Notes: generated from the sequence alone by a model not told the origin. Positions 22,936 through 31,770 are shown, counted from the first letter of the stretch. The stretch is DNA of 64,000 nt from RBG-16-66-20 sp035308765 (GCA_035308765.1 DATGGA010000026.1:1-64000); one strand, 5' to 3'. Numbers and translations: made by a program.

Positions 22936-23751
22936 ATGAAAAAGACCGTCGCGATTTCCGCAATGCTGGCCTTGGCGCCTGCGGCACAGGCGGCCGACAT
23001 CGAGGCCGGCAAGGCCAAGGTCGCGGAAGTCTGTTCCGCCTGCCACGGCGTCAACGGGGTGAGCGTGAGCGACACCATCCCCAATCTCGCAGGCCAGCGC
23101 CCGGCCTACCTCGAAACGCAGCTCCGGGCGTTCAAGGACGGCACGCGCAAGTCGCAGAGCCAGGCGAATCCGATCGCGATCATGAATGCGATGGCGGCGC
23201 AACTGAGCCCCGCGCAGATCGCGGATGTCGCCACCTACTTCGCCTCGCTGCCCGGAGCCGCCGCAGGCGCCGCCAAATCGCCGCTGCTGGCGAACGTCGT
23301 GAAATCCAACCTAGCCTTTCCCGAGGGCTACAAGGATTCGTTCGTGAAGTACCACACCCTCAATTTCCCGGCGACCAAACAGGTGCGTTACTACCTTGCG
23401 AACCCGGCCGCGGTGCAAGCTGCGAAGGCCGGCAAGCCCCTGCCCGACGGTTCCTCCCTTCTCGCGGAAGTCTATGCGGCGAAGCTCGATGCCGATCAAA
23501 AACCGGTCATGGGCAGCGACGGTTTTTATATCGCCGACAAGCTGCTCTTGTACACCGCGATGGGGACCGGGGCGGGCTGGGGCGACGGGATTCCAGACCC
23601 GCTGCGCAACGGCAACTGGAATTACGCGGTGTTCACGCTCGACAGGAAGCCGCGCCCCGGCGTCAACCAAGCCGAGTGTCTCGCTTGCCACAAGCCGCTG
23701 GATGCCGCGAGCTACACCTTCACGCTGAAAGAACTCGCGGCGGCCAAATAG
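22936..23751 (+). CDS. Cytochrome c - cytochrome P460 domain fusion
   Basis: A 271-residue exported protein from ATG 22936 with AGGGGAGA upstream; the ATG at 22912 is an alternative. Signal peptide: residues 1-19 (AAQA). Residues about 21-105 are a class I cytochrome c with CSACH (C33, C36, H37) and a likely Met ligand in NAMAAQ. Residues about 120-271 resemble cytochrome P460-like domains (FPEGYKDSFVKYHTLNF, GDGIPDPLRNGNWNYAVF) and end with a second heme site CLACH (C248, C251, H252) followed by TFTLKEL. It should be a periplasmic diheme electron carrier or oxidase; the substrate is unknown. Confidence 0.8.
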   Translation: MKKTVAISAMLALAPAAQAADIEAGKAKVAEVCSACHGVNGVSVSDTIPNLAGQRPAYLETQLRAFKDGTRKSQSQANPIAIMNAMAAQLSPAQIADVATYFASLPGAAAGAAKSPLLANVVKSNLAFPEGYKDSFVKYHTLNFPATKQVRYYLANPAAVQAAKAGKPLPDGSSLLAEVYAAKLDADQKPVMGSDGFYIADKLLLYTAMGTGAGWGDGIPDPLRNGNWNYAVFTLDRKPRPGVNQAECLACHKPLDAASYTFTLKELAAAK

Positions 23752-23762
23752 TATCCGGACGG

Positions 23763-25013
23763 CTAGCCGGGCTCTTTTTTCCCCTGGATCACGATGCGCG
23801 CGCTGCGCTCGAACGTCCAGTAGGCCCAGGCCCAGTCGATCAGCACGACGATCCGGTTGCGGAAGCCGATGAGGAAGTAGATATGGGCGACCAGCCAGAG
23901 CAGCCAGGCTGGGTAGCCAGACAGGTGCAGCCGCCCGAGCACCGCCACCGCGGAATTGCGGCCGATGGTGGCGAGCATGCCGACGTCCTTGTAGCGGAAG
24001 CTTTCAGGCTTCTTATTCCGTAAAGATGCAAGAAGGCTTCGGGCTGCAAATCGGCCCATCTGCTTCGCCGCGGGCGCGATGCCCGGCACGGGCGGCGTGT
24101 GCCAGGGCAATGAAGCGAGGTCGCCGATCACTTGCACTTCCGGATGGCCGGGAATGGAGAGGTCTTCCAGTACCACGGGGCGTCCTGTTCGGTCCGTCGG
24201 CACGCCGAGGGTCGCGCCCAGCGGCGAGGCGGCAACGCCGGCGGCCCACACCACGGTGCTCGCGGAGAGGCGCTCGGCACCCATCCGCACTCCGTCGGCG
24301 TCGATGCCGGTGACCTGCCGGCTGAGCCAGACCGTCACGCCCAGGCGCTCGAGTTGCAGGCGCGCACGCTCCGACAGCGTTGTCGGATAGGCCGGCAGCA
24401 CGCGATCGCCGCCTTCCACTAGCACCACCCGCGCGTTGCGCGGATCGAAGCGGCGGAATTCGCCGCGCAGGGTATGGCGCGCGATCTCGGCGAAGGCGCC
24501 CGCCAGCTCGACGCCGGTGGCGCCGCCGCCGATCACCACGAAGGTGAGCCAGGCGGCGCGCTTCACCGAGTCGGTTTCGCGCTCGGCGCGCTCGAAGGCG
24601 AGCAGGACGCGGCGGCGGATCTCGTAGGCGTCCTCGAGCGTCTTCAGGCTGGGCGCGTGCGCCTCCCAGGCATTGTTGCCGAAATAATTGTTGGCCGCGC
24701 CGGTGGCGACGATCAGGCGGTCGTATTCGATCTCGTCGCCGCCGTCCAGCACCACCGCGCGCCGCGCCAAATCGATGCGCTCCGCGTTGCCGTAGATCAC
24801 CGTGGCGTTGCTCTGGTCGGCGAGGATGTGGCGGATCGGCGCGGCGACCGCCGGCGCGGTCAGGCCCGCAGTCGCGACCTGGTAGAGCAGGGGCTGGAAC
24901 AAATGGTGGTTCGTCCGATCGACCACCGTCACCCGCAGATCCGCACCTGCGAGCGCGCGCACGGCAAACAGGCCGCCGAAGCCGCAGCCGAGAATCACTA
25001 CATGCGGTTGCAT
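23763..25013 (-). CDS. ndh: Type II NADH dehydrogenase (NDH-2)
   Basis: A 416-residue FAD protein with ILGCGFGGLFAV for FAD, a second Rossmann motif VVIGGGATGVELAGAFAE for NADH, VWAAGVAASPLG and VIGDLA. The C-terminal third has a hydrophobic membrane-binding region (LHLSGYPAWLLWLVAHIYFL and IVVLIDWAWAY) as in respiratory NDH-2. It passes electrons from NADH to quinone without proton pumping. Convergent with the cytochrome c-P460 gene. Confidence 0.88.
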   Translation of the reverse strand: MQPHVVILGCGFGGLFAVRALAGADLRVTVVDRTNHHLFQPLLYQVATAGLTAPAVAAPIRHILADQSNATVIYGNAERIDLARRAVVLDGGDEIEYDRLIVATGAANNYFGNNAWEAHAPSLKTLEDAYEIRRRVLLAFERAERETDSVKRAAWLTFVVIGGGATGVELAGAFAEIARHTLRGEFRRFDPRNARVVLVEGGDRVLPAYPTTLSERARLQLERLGVTVWLSRQVTGIDADGVRMGAERLSASTVVWAAGVAASPLGATLGVPTDRTGRPVVLEDLSIPGHPEVQVIGDLASLPWHTPPVPGIAPAAKQMGRFAARSLLASLRNKKPESFRYKDVGMLATIGRNSAVAVLGRLHLSGYPAWLLWLVAHIYFLIGFRNRIVVLIDWAWAYWTFERSARIVIQGKKEPG

Positions 25014-25058
25014 GCGGTCGAGTTTACCGCCAGTCTTCCCGGGCTCAGCCGGCGGCGG

Positions 25059-25757
25059 TCATACGCCGAGATGGCGCTGCAATATCTCCGGTTGCGCCTT
25101 GATTTCCAGCGCCGGGCCTTCGTGCGCGATATGCCCGTTGTTGATGATGTAGACGCGTTGCGCGAGCGCGAGCGTCGCCGCGAGGTTCTGCTCGACCAGT
25201 ACGATGGTCTGTCCAGCTTCCGCCAGGGCCCGGCAGGCTGCCATCAGGTCGCGCACGATCACTGGCGCGAGGCCCTCGAAGGGTTCGTCGAGCAGGATGA
25301 TCTTTGGCGCGCGCACTAGCGCACGGGCGATCGCCAGCATCTGCTGTTCGCCGCCGGAGAGATCGGTGCCGCGGCTGCCGCGGCGCTCCTTCAGGCGCGG
25401 AAACATCTCGTAGACCCGGTCGAGCGGCCATCTCTTGGACGCCGTCAGTCCGGCGAGCACCAGGTTTTCCTCGACGTTCAGGCTGCCGAAGATGCGGCGC
25501 TCCTCGTGCACCAGCTGCATGCCGGCCAGCGCGATGGCGTGGCTCTTCTTTCCGGCGATCTCGACCCCGTCGAGCGTGACCGATCCGGCGCGTGGCGTCA
25601 CCACACCCATCAAGCTCTTCAGAGTGGTGCTCTTGCCGGCGCCGTTGCGGCCGAGCAGCGCGACCACCTCGTTCTTCTCTACGCGCAGCGAGACGTCGAA
25701 CAGGATGTGGGAATCCCCGTAATAGCTGTTCAACCCCTTGACTTCGAGCAGGCTCAC
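25059..25757 (-). CDS. livF: Branched-chain amino acid-type ABC importer, ATPase LivF
   Basis: A 232-residue ABC ATPase: Walker A LLGRNGAGKSTTLK, signature LSGGEQQML, Walker B IILLDEPFEGLAP and the switch His in VLVEQN context. The GTG start at 25757 overlaps the stop of the fused livM-livG gene (GTGA), so the two are coupled. It is the second ATPase of a LIV-I-type importer for hydrophobic amino acids, or of a related amide/urea system. Confidence 0.88.
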   Translation of the reverse strand: MSLLEVKGLNSYYGDSHILFDVSLRVEKNEVVALLGRNGAGKSTTLKSLMGVVTPRAGSVTLDGVEIAGKKSHAIALAGMQLVHEERRIFGSLNVEENLVLAGLTASKRWPLDRVYEMFPRLKERRGSRGTDLSGGEQQMLAIARALVRAPKIILLDEPFEGLAPVIVRDLMAACRALAEAGQTIVLVEQNLAATLALAQRVYIINNGHIAHEGPALEIKAQPEILQRHLGV

Positions 25758-27607
25758 GGATCGATCACCCCGTGCACGCCGCCTAGGTAGGCTTCCTGCA
25801 CCTTCGCGTTGCCTTTGATCTCGTCCGGCGTGCCCTCGACCAGCACCCGGCCTTCCTGCAGCACCGTGATGCGCTCGGCCAGCTCGAACAGCGCGTCCAT
25901 GTCGTGGTCGATGATGATCATGGTGCGGCCTTGCGCGATCGACTTGAGCAGCTTCACCGTTTCGACCCGTTCGCGCGGGCTCATGCCGGCGAGCGGCTCA
26001 TCCAGCAGCAGCAGGCTCGGTGAAGAGGCGAGGGCCAAGCCGACTTCCAGCCGCCGCTTCTCTCCGTAGGCGAGCTGGGATACCGGCGTGTCGGGGCGCT
26101 GGGTGAGGTTCACGAGTTCGAGCGTGTGCTCGACTTGCTCGCTCAGGCCGCGGATCTTCGACAGGCTTGCCAGCATGTCGAGTCTGAACTTGCCGCGCAG
26201 CTCGGCCAGCGCGGCGATGGTCAGGTTTTCGCGCACGGTCAGGCGGTTGAAGAGCTGGTTGACCTGGTAGCTTTTGGTCAGGCCGAGCTGGCACACGTCG
26301 GTGACGTTCATGCCGGTGATATCGCGGCCCTCGAAAACGATCCTGCCCGAGGTGGGGGGCACTTCGCAGGTGAGCATCTTGAAGAAGGTCGACTTACCGG
26401 CGCCGTTCGGGCCGATGATCCCGCGCAGTTCGCCTTGCTTCACCGTAAAATCGATGTCGGTGTTGGCGTGCACGCCGCCGTAATGCTTGGTGAGGCCGGT
26501 AGCCTGCAGGATCGGGCCCTTGAAGCCGGCGTCCGCGTGGTGTTGCGCCGGCATTGGAGCGGCAACGTGCTTCTGGGCAGCCGGCGCTGCCTCCGCCGGA
26601 TCGGCCGGCATCTCTTTCTTGCCGGTCACCAGGTCGTAGAGATCCTTGATGCCGCCGATGATGCCCTGGCGCAGGAAGCAGACCAGCAGCACGAACACGA
26701 GCCCCAGCACCAGTTTCCACGCCGCGCCCAGCTTGAGAGTCGCCTGCAGGAAGTCCTGCAGAAAAAGCCAGACTGCCGCGCCCACCAGCGGGCCGAACAG
26801 CGTGCCGCGGCCGCCGATGGCGGTCTGCATGATGAGCTGGCCGGAGGTGTCGAACATGAAGGCGTCCGGCGGCATGAAGGCCTGCATCACGCCCAGCAGG
26901 CCGCCGGCCAGGCCGGCGTAGGCGGCGGCAATGACGAACGCGGTGAGCTTGTAGCCTTGGACGTTGTGGCCGACGGCCGCCGCGCGCAAGGGGTTTTCGC
27001 GGATCGCGGTGAACACGGCGCCGACCGGCGAGCGCACGATGCGCAACGCGATCACGATGCCGATGAAATAGCAGAACGCGAGGAACGGATAGAGTGCCCA
27101 GCCGGAGGTGAAATGCAGGATCTTGAAACCGAGATTGAGACTCGGGGTCGGCACGCCTGGCAGGCCGTTTTCGCCCCCGGTCCAATCCGACAGCGGATTG
27201 AACTCGATGAAGAAGAACATTTCCGCGATGGCGACCGTGATCATGGCGAAGTAGATGCCGGTGCGGCGCAGGGCAAGCAGGCCGATCAGGTAGCCGACGA
27301 CGGCCGCGACGATCATGCCGATGATCAGCGCAAGGATGACGTGAGGGAATCCCGCCCGGGTGAGCAGGTAGGCCGCCACGAATCCGCCGGTGCCGTAGAA
27401 GGCGGACTGGCCGAACGAGAGCAGGCCGGTGTAGCCGAACAGGATGTCGAAGCCGATGCCGAACAGGCCCCAGACCAGGATACGGTTGACCGTGTTGGGG
27501 GCGGCGTCGAAATAGGGCAGCACGAACGGCACCGCGATCAGGGCGGCCGCCGTCAGCGTCTCGACCAGGAAGGGTCGCCGCGCAAGCATCATGCGCGCGT
27601 ACCTCAT
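25754..27607 (-). CDS. Fused LivM permease - LivG ATPase of a branched-chain amino acid-type ABC importer
   Basis: A 617-residue single polypeptide. Residues about 1-325 are a LivM-type permease with 8-10 membrane segments (GLLSFGQSAFYGTGGFVAAY, GIYFAMITVAIAEMFFF). An Ala/Pro/His-rich linker (about 330-365) leads into a complete LivG-type ATPase (about 370-615) with Walker A GPNGAGKSTFFK, signature QLAYGEKRRLEV, LLLDEPLAGMSP and IIIDHDMDALF. No frameshift or stop separates the halves. Start overlaps the end of livH, and end overlaps livF, so all three are translationally coupled. Confidence 0.9.
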   Translation of the reverse strand: MRYARMMLARRPFLVETLTAAALIAVPFVLPYFDAAPNTVNRILVWGLFGIGFDILFGYTGLLSFGQSAFYGTGGFVAAYLLTRAGFPHVILALIIGMIVAAVVGYLIGLLALRRTGIYFAMITVAIAEMFFFIEFNPLSDWTGGENGLPGVPTPSLNLGFKILHFTSGWALYPFLAFCYFIGIVIALRIVRSPVGAVFTAIRENPLRAAAVGHNVQGYKLTAFVIAAAYAGLAGGLLGVMQAFMPPDAFMFDTSGQLIMQTAIGGRGTLFGPLVGAAVWLFLQDFLQATLKLGAAWKLVLGLVFVLLVCFLRQGIIGGIKDLYDLVTGKKEMPADPAEAAPAAQKHVAAPMPAQHHADAGFKGPILQATGLTKHYGGVHANTDIDFTVKQGELRGIIGPNGAGKSTFFKMLTCEVPPTSGRIVFEGRDITGMNVTDVCQLGLTKSYQVNQLFNRLTVRENLTIAALAELRGKFRLDMLASLSKIRGLSEQVEHTLELVNLTQRPDTPVSQLAYGEKRRLEVGLALASSPSLLLLDEPLAGMSPRERVETVKLLKSIAQGRTMIIIDHDMDALFELAERITVLQEGRVLVEGTPDEIKGNAKVQEAYLGGVHGVIDP

Positions 27608-28479
27608 TCGCGTCCTTTGGTGCCGAGCAGGCCGTGCGGCCGCACCAGCAACACGAAGGTCATCGCCGCGAACAGCATGACGTAGGCGTAGCCGGGGTTG
27701 ACCATCGATGTGATGCTGATGATTTCGCCGGCGATCAGGCCGCCGAGCACCGCGCCCGGGAACGACCCGACGCCGCCGATGACGACGACGACGAAAGTCT
27801 GCACCAGGATCGCCTCGCCCATGTCCGGCGTGAGCGAGGCCACCGGGGCATTCACGATGCCGGCAAACCCCGCCGCCATCGCGCCGATGCCGAACACCAC
27901 CATGAACACGCGGTAGACGTTGATTCCGAGGGAATCGACCATGACGGAATCCTCGATGCCCGCGCGCACGATCATGCCCAGGCGCGTCCGGTAGAGCACG
28001 AAGTACAGCGCGAGTAGCGCCACCGTCACGATGCCGACGAGGGCCAGGCGGTAGGTCGGATAGAACATGATGCCTAGCGGCGTTATGCCCGAAAGCAGCG
28101 CCGGCGGCGGCACGCTCTTCGACAGGCTCGAGAAGAAGAAGCGCACGAGTTCGACGATGCAGATGGAGAGGCCGAAGGTGACCAGCAGCTGATCTTCGTG
28201 CGGACGGCCGTAGAAATGGCGGATGATGAGCCGTTCCATCACCACGCCGACCACCAGCATGAACAGCGCTCCAGCGACCACCGCGACGGCGAAGGAGCCG
28301 GTCGCCTCGAAGGCGACGTAGCCGGCGTAGCCGCCGAGCATGAACATAGCGCCGTGCGCCAGATTCAGCACGCCGAGCGTGCCGTAGATGATCGTCAGCC
28401 CGGAGCTGATGAGCGCGAGCAGCGCGCCCAGCACCAAGCCGTTGAACAGCTGAGAGAGGAAATTAGGCCAATTAATCAT
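27604..28479 (-). CDS. livH: Branched-chain amino acid-type ABC importer permease LivH
   Basis: A 291-residue membrane protein with about eight hydrophobic segments and the LivH pattern GLTIIYGTLGVLNLAHGAM near the N-terminus and GGVGSFPGAVLGGLIAGE near the C-terminus. It overlaps the next gene by four bases. A GC-rich hairpin lies between it and the substrate-binding protein gene, which would let the binding protein be made in excess. Confidence 0.88.
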   Translation of the reverse strand: MINWPNFLSQLFNGLVLGALLALISSGLTIIYGTLGVLNLAHGAMFMLGGYAGYVAFEATGSFAVAVVAGALFMLVVGVVMERLIIRHFYGRPHEDQLLVTFGLSICIVELVRFFFSSLSKSVPPPALLSGITPLGIMFYPTYRLALVGIVTVALLALYFVLYRTRLGMIVRAGIEDSVMVDSLGINVYRVFMVVFGIGAMAAGFAGIVNAPVASLTPDMGEAILVQTFVVVVIGGVGSFPGAVLGGLIAGEIISITSMVNPGYAYVMLFAAMTFVLLVRPHGLLGTKGRE

Positions 28480-28523
28480 GCAGGCTCGCGAGTATACGGA
28501 ACGCCTGGAATGAGGCGGCCGCT

Positions 28524-28560
28524 CCGGCGCCGCGGGCGGCGTTCACCGCTGCGGCGCCGG
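28524..28560 (-). terminator. Intercistronic hairpin between binding protein and permease genes
   Basis: Ten-base perfect arms CCGGCGCCGC and GCGGCGCCGG with a 17-base loop that can itself pair partly. There is no T tract, so partial termination or protection of the upstream mRNA 3' end is more likely than full termination. Confidence 0.5.
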
Positions 28561-28576
28561 GGTACTGCCGTTCTCT

Positions 28577-29938
28577 TTAGGTGTAGTCGCCCAGATTGCA
28601 GCCGAACGCGTCCGGTTTCTGCATCAGCGGCGCGCCCGGATCGACCTGCAGGACGGTCCAGTAATCTTCCTTGTTCTTCATTTCGGAAGGCTTCTTGCCC
28701 TGCACGATGACCACCGGGCGGACGAGCTGGTGGTCTTCCTTGCGGAAATAGACCTCGCCGACGGTGGACTGGATCTTGCGGCCCGCCTCGTAGGACTTGA
28801 TGACGTCCGGCGGATAGAACGTGCCGGCGTTCTCCACCGCTTCCGCCCAGAGGGCAAAGGACATGTACGCGTTGTTCGCGCCCCACTCGGGCTTGTAGCC
28901 GAACTTCTTCTCGAAGGCCGCGACGAACATCTTGGCGAGCGGGTACTTGTCCTCGAGCGTCCACCAGAAGTCGGTCGCCGCATACACGCCGGCGAGCAGC
29001 CCGCCGCCGGTTTCGGGCGCAAGGAACGGGATCTGGTAGGGAATGACGAGCTTCATCTTGTCGAAGATGCCGAACTGCTTCGCCTGCTGCGTCGAGAGCA
29101 CCGCGTCATGGCCCCAGTTGACGTTGATCAGCACGTCGGCGCCGGAATTGGCCACGTTGAGCAGGTACGAGGAGTAGTCGGGCGCGCCGAGCGGCGCGAC
29201 CTGGTTCGTCGACGTGGTCCATCCCGCGGTCGCGAGGTAGTCCTGCATCGACTTCGTCACTGTGTGGCCGTAGGTGTAGTCGGGCGTCAGGTACGCGGCC
29301 TTCTTGTTTTTGCCGTAGGCTTTCACGATGACCGGGCCGATGGCGGCCGCCGCGGTCTGGCCATAGAAGTTCTGGCGGAAGCCGTAGCGCACGCAGTCCT
29401 TGCCGGTGGTGTCGTTGGAGCCCGAGATCCCGGTGACGTAAAGCACTTTCTCACGCTGCGCGAGCTTGTTGAGCGCCACCGCGACCGCGCTCGAAGTCGA
29501 ACCGGTCATCAATACCGCCTTGTTCTCGGTGATGAAGCGCTGTTCGGCCTGCACCGCGTCGTTCGGCTTGGCGGCGGAATCGGCGACGCCGTACTTCACC
29601 TCCTTGCCGAGCACACCTTTCTTGGACTTGGGCGAGATCGCCTTGATGAGGGGGTTGCCTTCGTTGATATGCTCGACCGCGAGCTGCCAGCCCTTGAGCT
29701 CGTCCTCGCCCTGCACTGCATAGGTGCCGGTACGCGGCACCGCGATGCCGATGAAGACCGAGCTGCCGGACGAGCCGGCCGGCCAGGTGCCGATCGGCGG
29801 CTGGTCGGCTGCGAAGGCATGCCCCGAAAATCCCGCCGGCAGCGCGAGTCCGCCGGCGACGCCGAGGCCGGTGCGGATGAACGAACGGCGGCTCAGGTCG
29901 GATGGTTGGGATGGTGTTTTTGGTTTGCCGTGATGCAT
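28577..29938 (-). CDS. ABC importer periplasmic substrate-binding protein with Tat signal
   Basis: A 453-residue product from ATG 29938. The N-terminus contains a twin-arginine signal (LSRRSFIRTGLGVAGGLAL, cleavage near AFAA), which is unusual for amino-acid binding proteins and implies export in folded form. The mature protein is a type I periplasmic binding fold (IGIAVPRTGTYAVQGEDELKG, LMTGSTSSAVAVAL, AAYLTPDYTYGHT, LINVNWGHDAVL). It feeds LivH and the LivM-LivG fusion. Sequence resembles the amide/urea or aromatic-acid subgroup as much as leucine binders, so the ligand is open. Twin palindromes lie about 75-118 bases upstream. Confidence 0.88.
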   Translation of the reverse strand: MHHGKPKTPSQPSDLSRRSFIRTGLGVAGGLALPAGFSGHAFAADQPPIGTWPAGSSGSSVFIGIAVPRTGTYAVQGEDELKGWQLAVEHINEGNPLIKAISPKSKKGVLGKEVKYGVADSAAKPNDAVQAEQRFITENKAVLMTGSTSSAVAVALNKLAQREKVLYVTGISGSNDTTGKDCVRYGFRQNFYGQTAAAAIGPVIVKAYGKNKKAAYLTPDYTYGHTVTKSMQDYLATAGWTTSTNQVAPLGAPDYSSYLLNVANSGADVLINVNWGHDAVLSTQQAKQFGIFDKMKLVIPYQIPFLAPETGGGLLAGVYAATDFWWTLEDKYPLAKMFVAAFEKKFGYKPEWGANNAYMSFALWAEAVENAGTFYPPDVIKSYEAGRKIQSTVGEVYFRKEDHQLVRPVVIVQGKKPSEMKNKEDYWTVLQVDPGAPLMQKPDAFGCNLGDYT

Positions 29939-30011
29939 GACGTTCCTCCTATGTGAGGGCACGCGCGCTCCGTGAGTCGCACGCACCCGCGGTCTCCCCT
30001 CTGAAATCGGA

Positions 30012-30030
30012 TATATCGTATTACGATATA
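30012..30030. promoter_or_regulatory. Operator palindrome 1 upstream of the ABC importer operon
   Basis: Perfect palindrome TATATCG-N5-CGATATA in an AT-rich control region between the importer operon (minus) and the thioesterase gene (plus). It forms a pair with the site at 30039 and could control either direction. Confidence 0.6.
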
Positions 30031-30038
30031 AATAAAAG

Positions 30039-30056
30039 TATATCGCAAGACGATAT
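30039..30056. promoter_or_regulatory. Operator palindrome 2 upstream of the ABC importer operon
   Basis: TATATCG-N5-CGATAT, the same half-sites and spacer length as site 1 with a different spacer. Its centre is 27 bases from that of site 1, so cooperative binding by two dimers on nearly the same DNA face is possible. Confidence 0.6.
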
Positions 30057-30112
30057 GCGTGGGCACCGCCGTTCGCGCCTGCTACCTACCCCCGGCGCGC
30101 TACACTCCGGCC

Positions 30113-30523
30113 GTGGAATTGTCCGCCCTGCTGGCGCCCGGTTTCTCCGGAGCCGCCGAACTGCTCGTCGGCGAAGAGCACACCGCGCCGCGCGTGGGCA
30201 GCGGACTGGTGCACGTCCTCGCGACGCCGGTAATGATCAACCTGTTCGAAGCCGCCGCGCTCGATGCAGTCGACAAGCATCTGCCGGCCGGCTACCAGAG
30301 CCTCGGCACGGTGCTCGACGTGCGCCATATCGCAGCGACGCCGGTGGGCATGAAGGTCTTCGCCCTGGCAAAGATTCTGAAAATCGAAGGCAGGACCGTA
30401 TTCCTTGCCGTCGAGGCGCGCGACGAGCATGAACTGATCGGCGACGGCTTGCACCAGCGGGTCGTCGTAAACGTCGAGAAATTCGACCAGAGAGTCGCGC
30501 GCAAGCACTTGCCGAAACAATGA
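30113..30523 (+). CDS. FlK-like (fluoroacetyl-CoA thioesterase family) hot-dog thioesterase
   Basis: A 136-residue product starting at GTG 30113; the frame upstream is open but has no family sequence. Residues matching the FlK catalytic set are T38 and E46 (ATPVMINLFEAA) and H72 (VLDVRHIAATPVGM). The family hydrolyses acyl-CoA thioesters, and the best-known member detoxifies fluoroacetyl-CoA; most relatives have unknown substrates. The stop codon overlaps the ATG of the next gene (ATGA), so it is coupled to an amino-acid oxidase-like enzyme. Confidence 0.78.
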   Translation: MELSALLAPGFSGAAELLVGEEHTAPRVGSGLVHVLATPVMINLFEAAALDAVDKHLPAGYQSLGTVLDVRHIAATPVGMKVFALAKILKIEGRTVFLAVEARDEHELIGDGLHQRVVVNVEKFDQRVARKHLPKQ

Positions 30524-31752
30524 AGCGCGACGCGGTGGTGCTGGGCGCGGGGATCGTCGGCGTTTGCGTGGCGCTGCACTTGCAGGCGCGCGGCCGGTCG
30601 GTGGCGCTGCTCGACCGGCGCGGCGCAGCCGAGGAGACGTCCTACGGCAACGCGGGCCTGATCCAGCGCGAAGGCGTCTATCCCTACGGTTTTCCGCACG
30701 ATTTCGGCGCGTTGCTGCGCTACGGCTTCAACCGCACCATCGATGCGCATTACCATCCGTCGGCGCTGCCGGGTCTGGCGCCGTTCCTGTGGAAGTACTG
30801 GCGCCACTCGCGCCGCGAGCGGCACACGCGCATCGCCAAGCTCTATTCGCGCCTGATCGAGCATTGCGTGGCCGAGCACGATGCGCTCGCCGCCAGTGCG
30901 GGCGCCGAGCACCTGTTGCGGCGCACGGGCTGGATGCGCGTTTTCCGCACCGAGCGTGAGCGTGACCTTCGCTTCGCCGAGGCCGCGCGCTGGCGCGCGG
31001 AATTCGGCATTAATTTTTCTGCATTGGACGCGAAAGGAATACAGGAAGAGGAGCCCCATCTCGCCCCCGTGCTTAGCGGCGCGCTGCACTGGACGGATCC
31101 AGTGAGCGTGGTCGACCCGCAGGGCCTGGCGCTCGCCTACTTGAAGCTTTTCGAGAGCAGGGGCGGCAAATTCTTGCAGGGGAATGCTGCCTCGCTGGAG
31201 CAAGGTTGGTCGGTCCGTACCGTGGAAGGCAAAGTAGAAGCGAAAGAAGTCGTTATTGCACTCGGGCCATGGGCCGATGTGGTGACACGCGCGCTTGGCT
31301 ACGACCTGCCGCTGGCGGTGAAGCGCGGCTATCACATGCACTACCGGACAGCCGGGGCGGCGCATCTGAACCACCCCATCCTCGACACCGAGCGCGGCTA
31401 CCTGATCGCTCCGATGACGCGCGGCATCCGGCTCACCACCGGCGCCGAGTTCGCGCTGCGCGATGCGATCCGCACGCCGGTGCAGCTCGGCCGCGCCGAG
31501 CCGATCGCGCGAGACCTGTTCCCGCTCGCCGAACGCCTCGACAACGAACCCTGGATGGGCGCGCGGCCCTGCACGCCGGACATGATGCCGATCATCGGCA
31601 GGGCGCCGCGCCACGACGGGCTATGGTTCGCGTTCGGCCACGCGCACCACGGCCTCACGCTGGGGCCGGTGACCGGGCGCCTGATCGGCGAGATGGTGGC
31701 GGGCGAGACGCCTTTCGTGGATCCGGCTCCCTACCGCGCCGACCGGTTCTGA
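30520..31752 (+). CDS. FAD-dependent oxidoreductase (DadA-like D-amino acid dehydrogenase family)
   Basis: A 410-residue DAO-fold flavoprotein. The N-terminal FAD motif is VLGAGIVGVCVALHLQARG, followed by LLDRRGAAEETSYGNAGLIQ and later RGYHMHYR. Near the C-terminus are PDMMPIIGRAPRHDGLW and GHAHHGLTLGPVTGRLIGEM, typical of DadA and related deaminating oxidases. It probably oxidises an amino acid or sarcosine-like amine. Four-base overlap with the thioesterase gene. AT-rich codon islands occur at about 31000-31070 and 31150-31270. Confidence 0.85.
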   Translation: MKRDAVVLGAGIVGVCVALHLQARGRSVALLDRRGAAEETSYGNAGLIQREGVYPYGFPHDFGALLRYGFNRTIDAHYHPSALPGLAPFLWKYWRHSRRERHTRIAKLYSRLIEHCVAEHDALAASAGAEHLLRRTGWMRVFRTERERDLRFAEAARWRAEFGINFSALDAKGIQEEEPHLAPVLSGALHWTDPVSVVDPQGLALAYLKLFESRGGKFLQGNAASLEQGWSVRTVEGKVEAKEVVIALGPWADVVTRALGYDLPLAVKRGYHMHYRTAGAAHLNHPILDTERGYLIAPMTRGIRLTTGAEFALRDAIRTPVQLGRAEPIARDLFPLAERLDNEPWMGARPCTPDMMPIIGRAPRHDGLWFAFGHAHHGLTLGPVTGRLIGEMVAGETPFVDPAPYRADRF

Positions 31753-31770
31753 AATATCCCCTGAAGCCGT

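Noticed and set aside
27604..27607. Possible sequencing frameshift joining livM and livG
   Set aside because: The linker is a sensible Ala/Pro/His-rich spacer in frame and both halves are complete, so a true fusion is more likely.
26126..27685. Long plus-strand frame opposite the LivM-LivG fusion
   Set aside because: Antisense shadow; product is an Asp/His/Gln-rich composition artefact.
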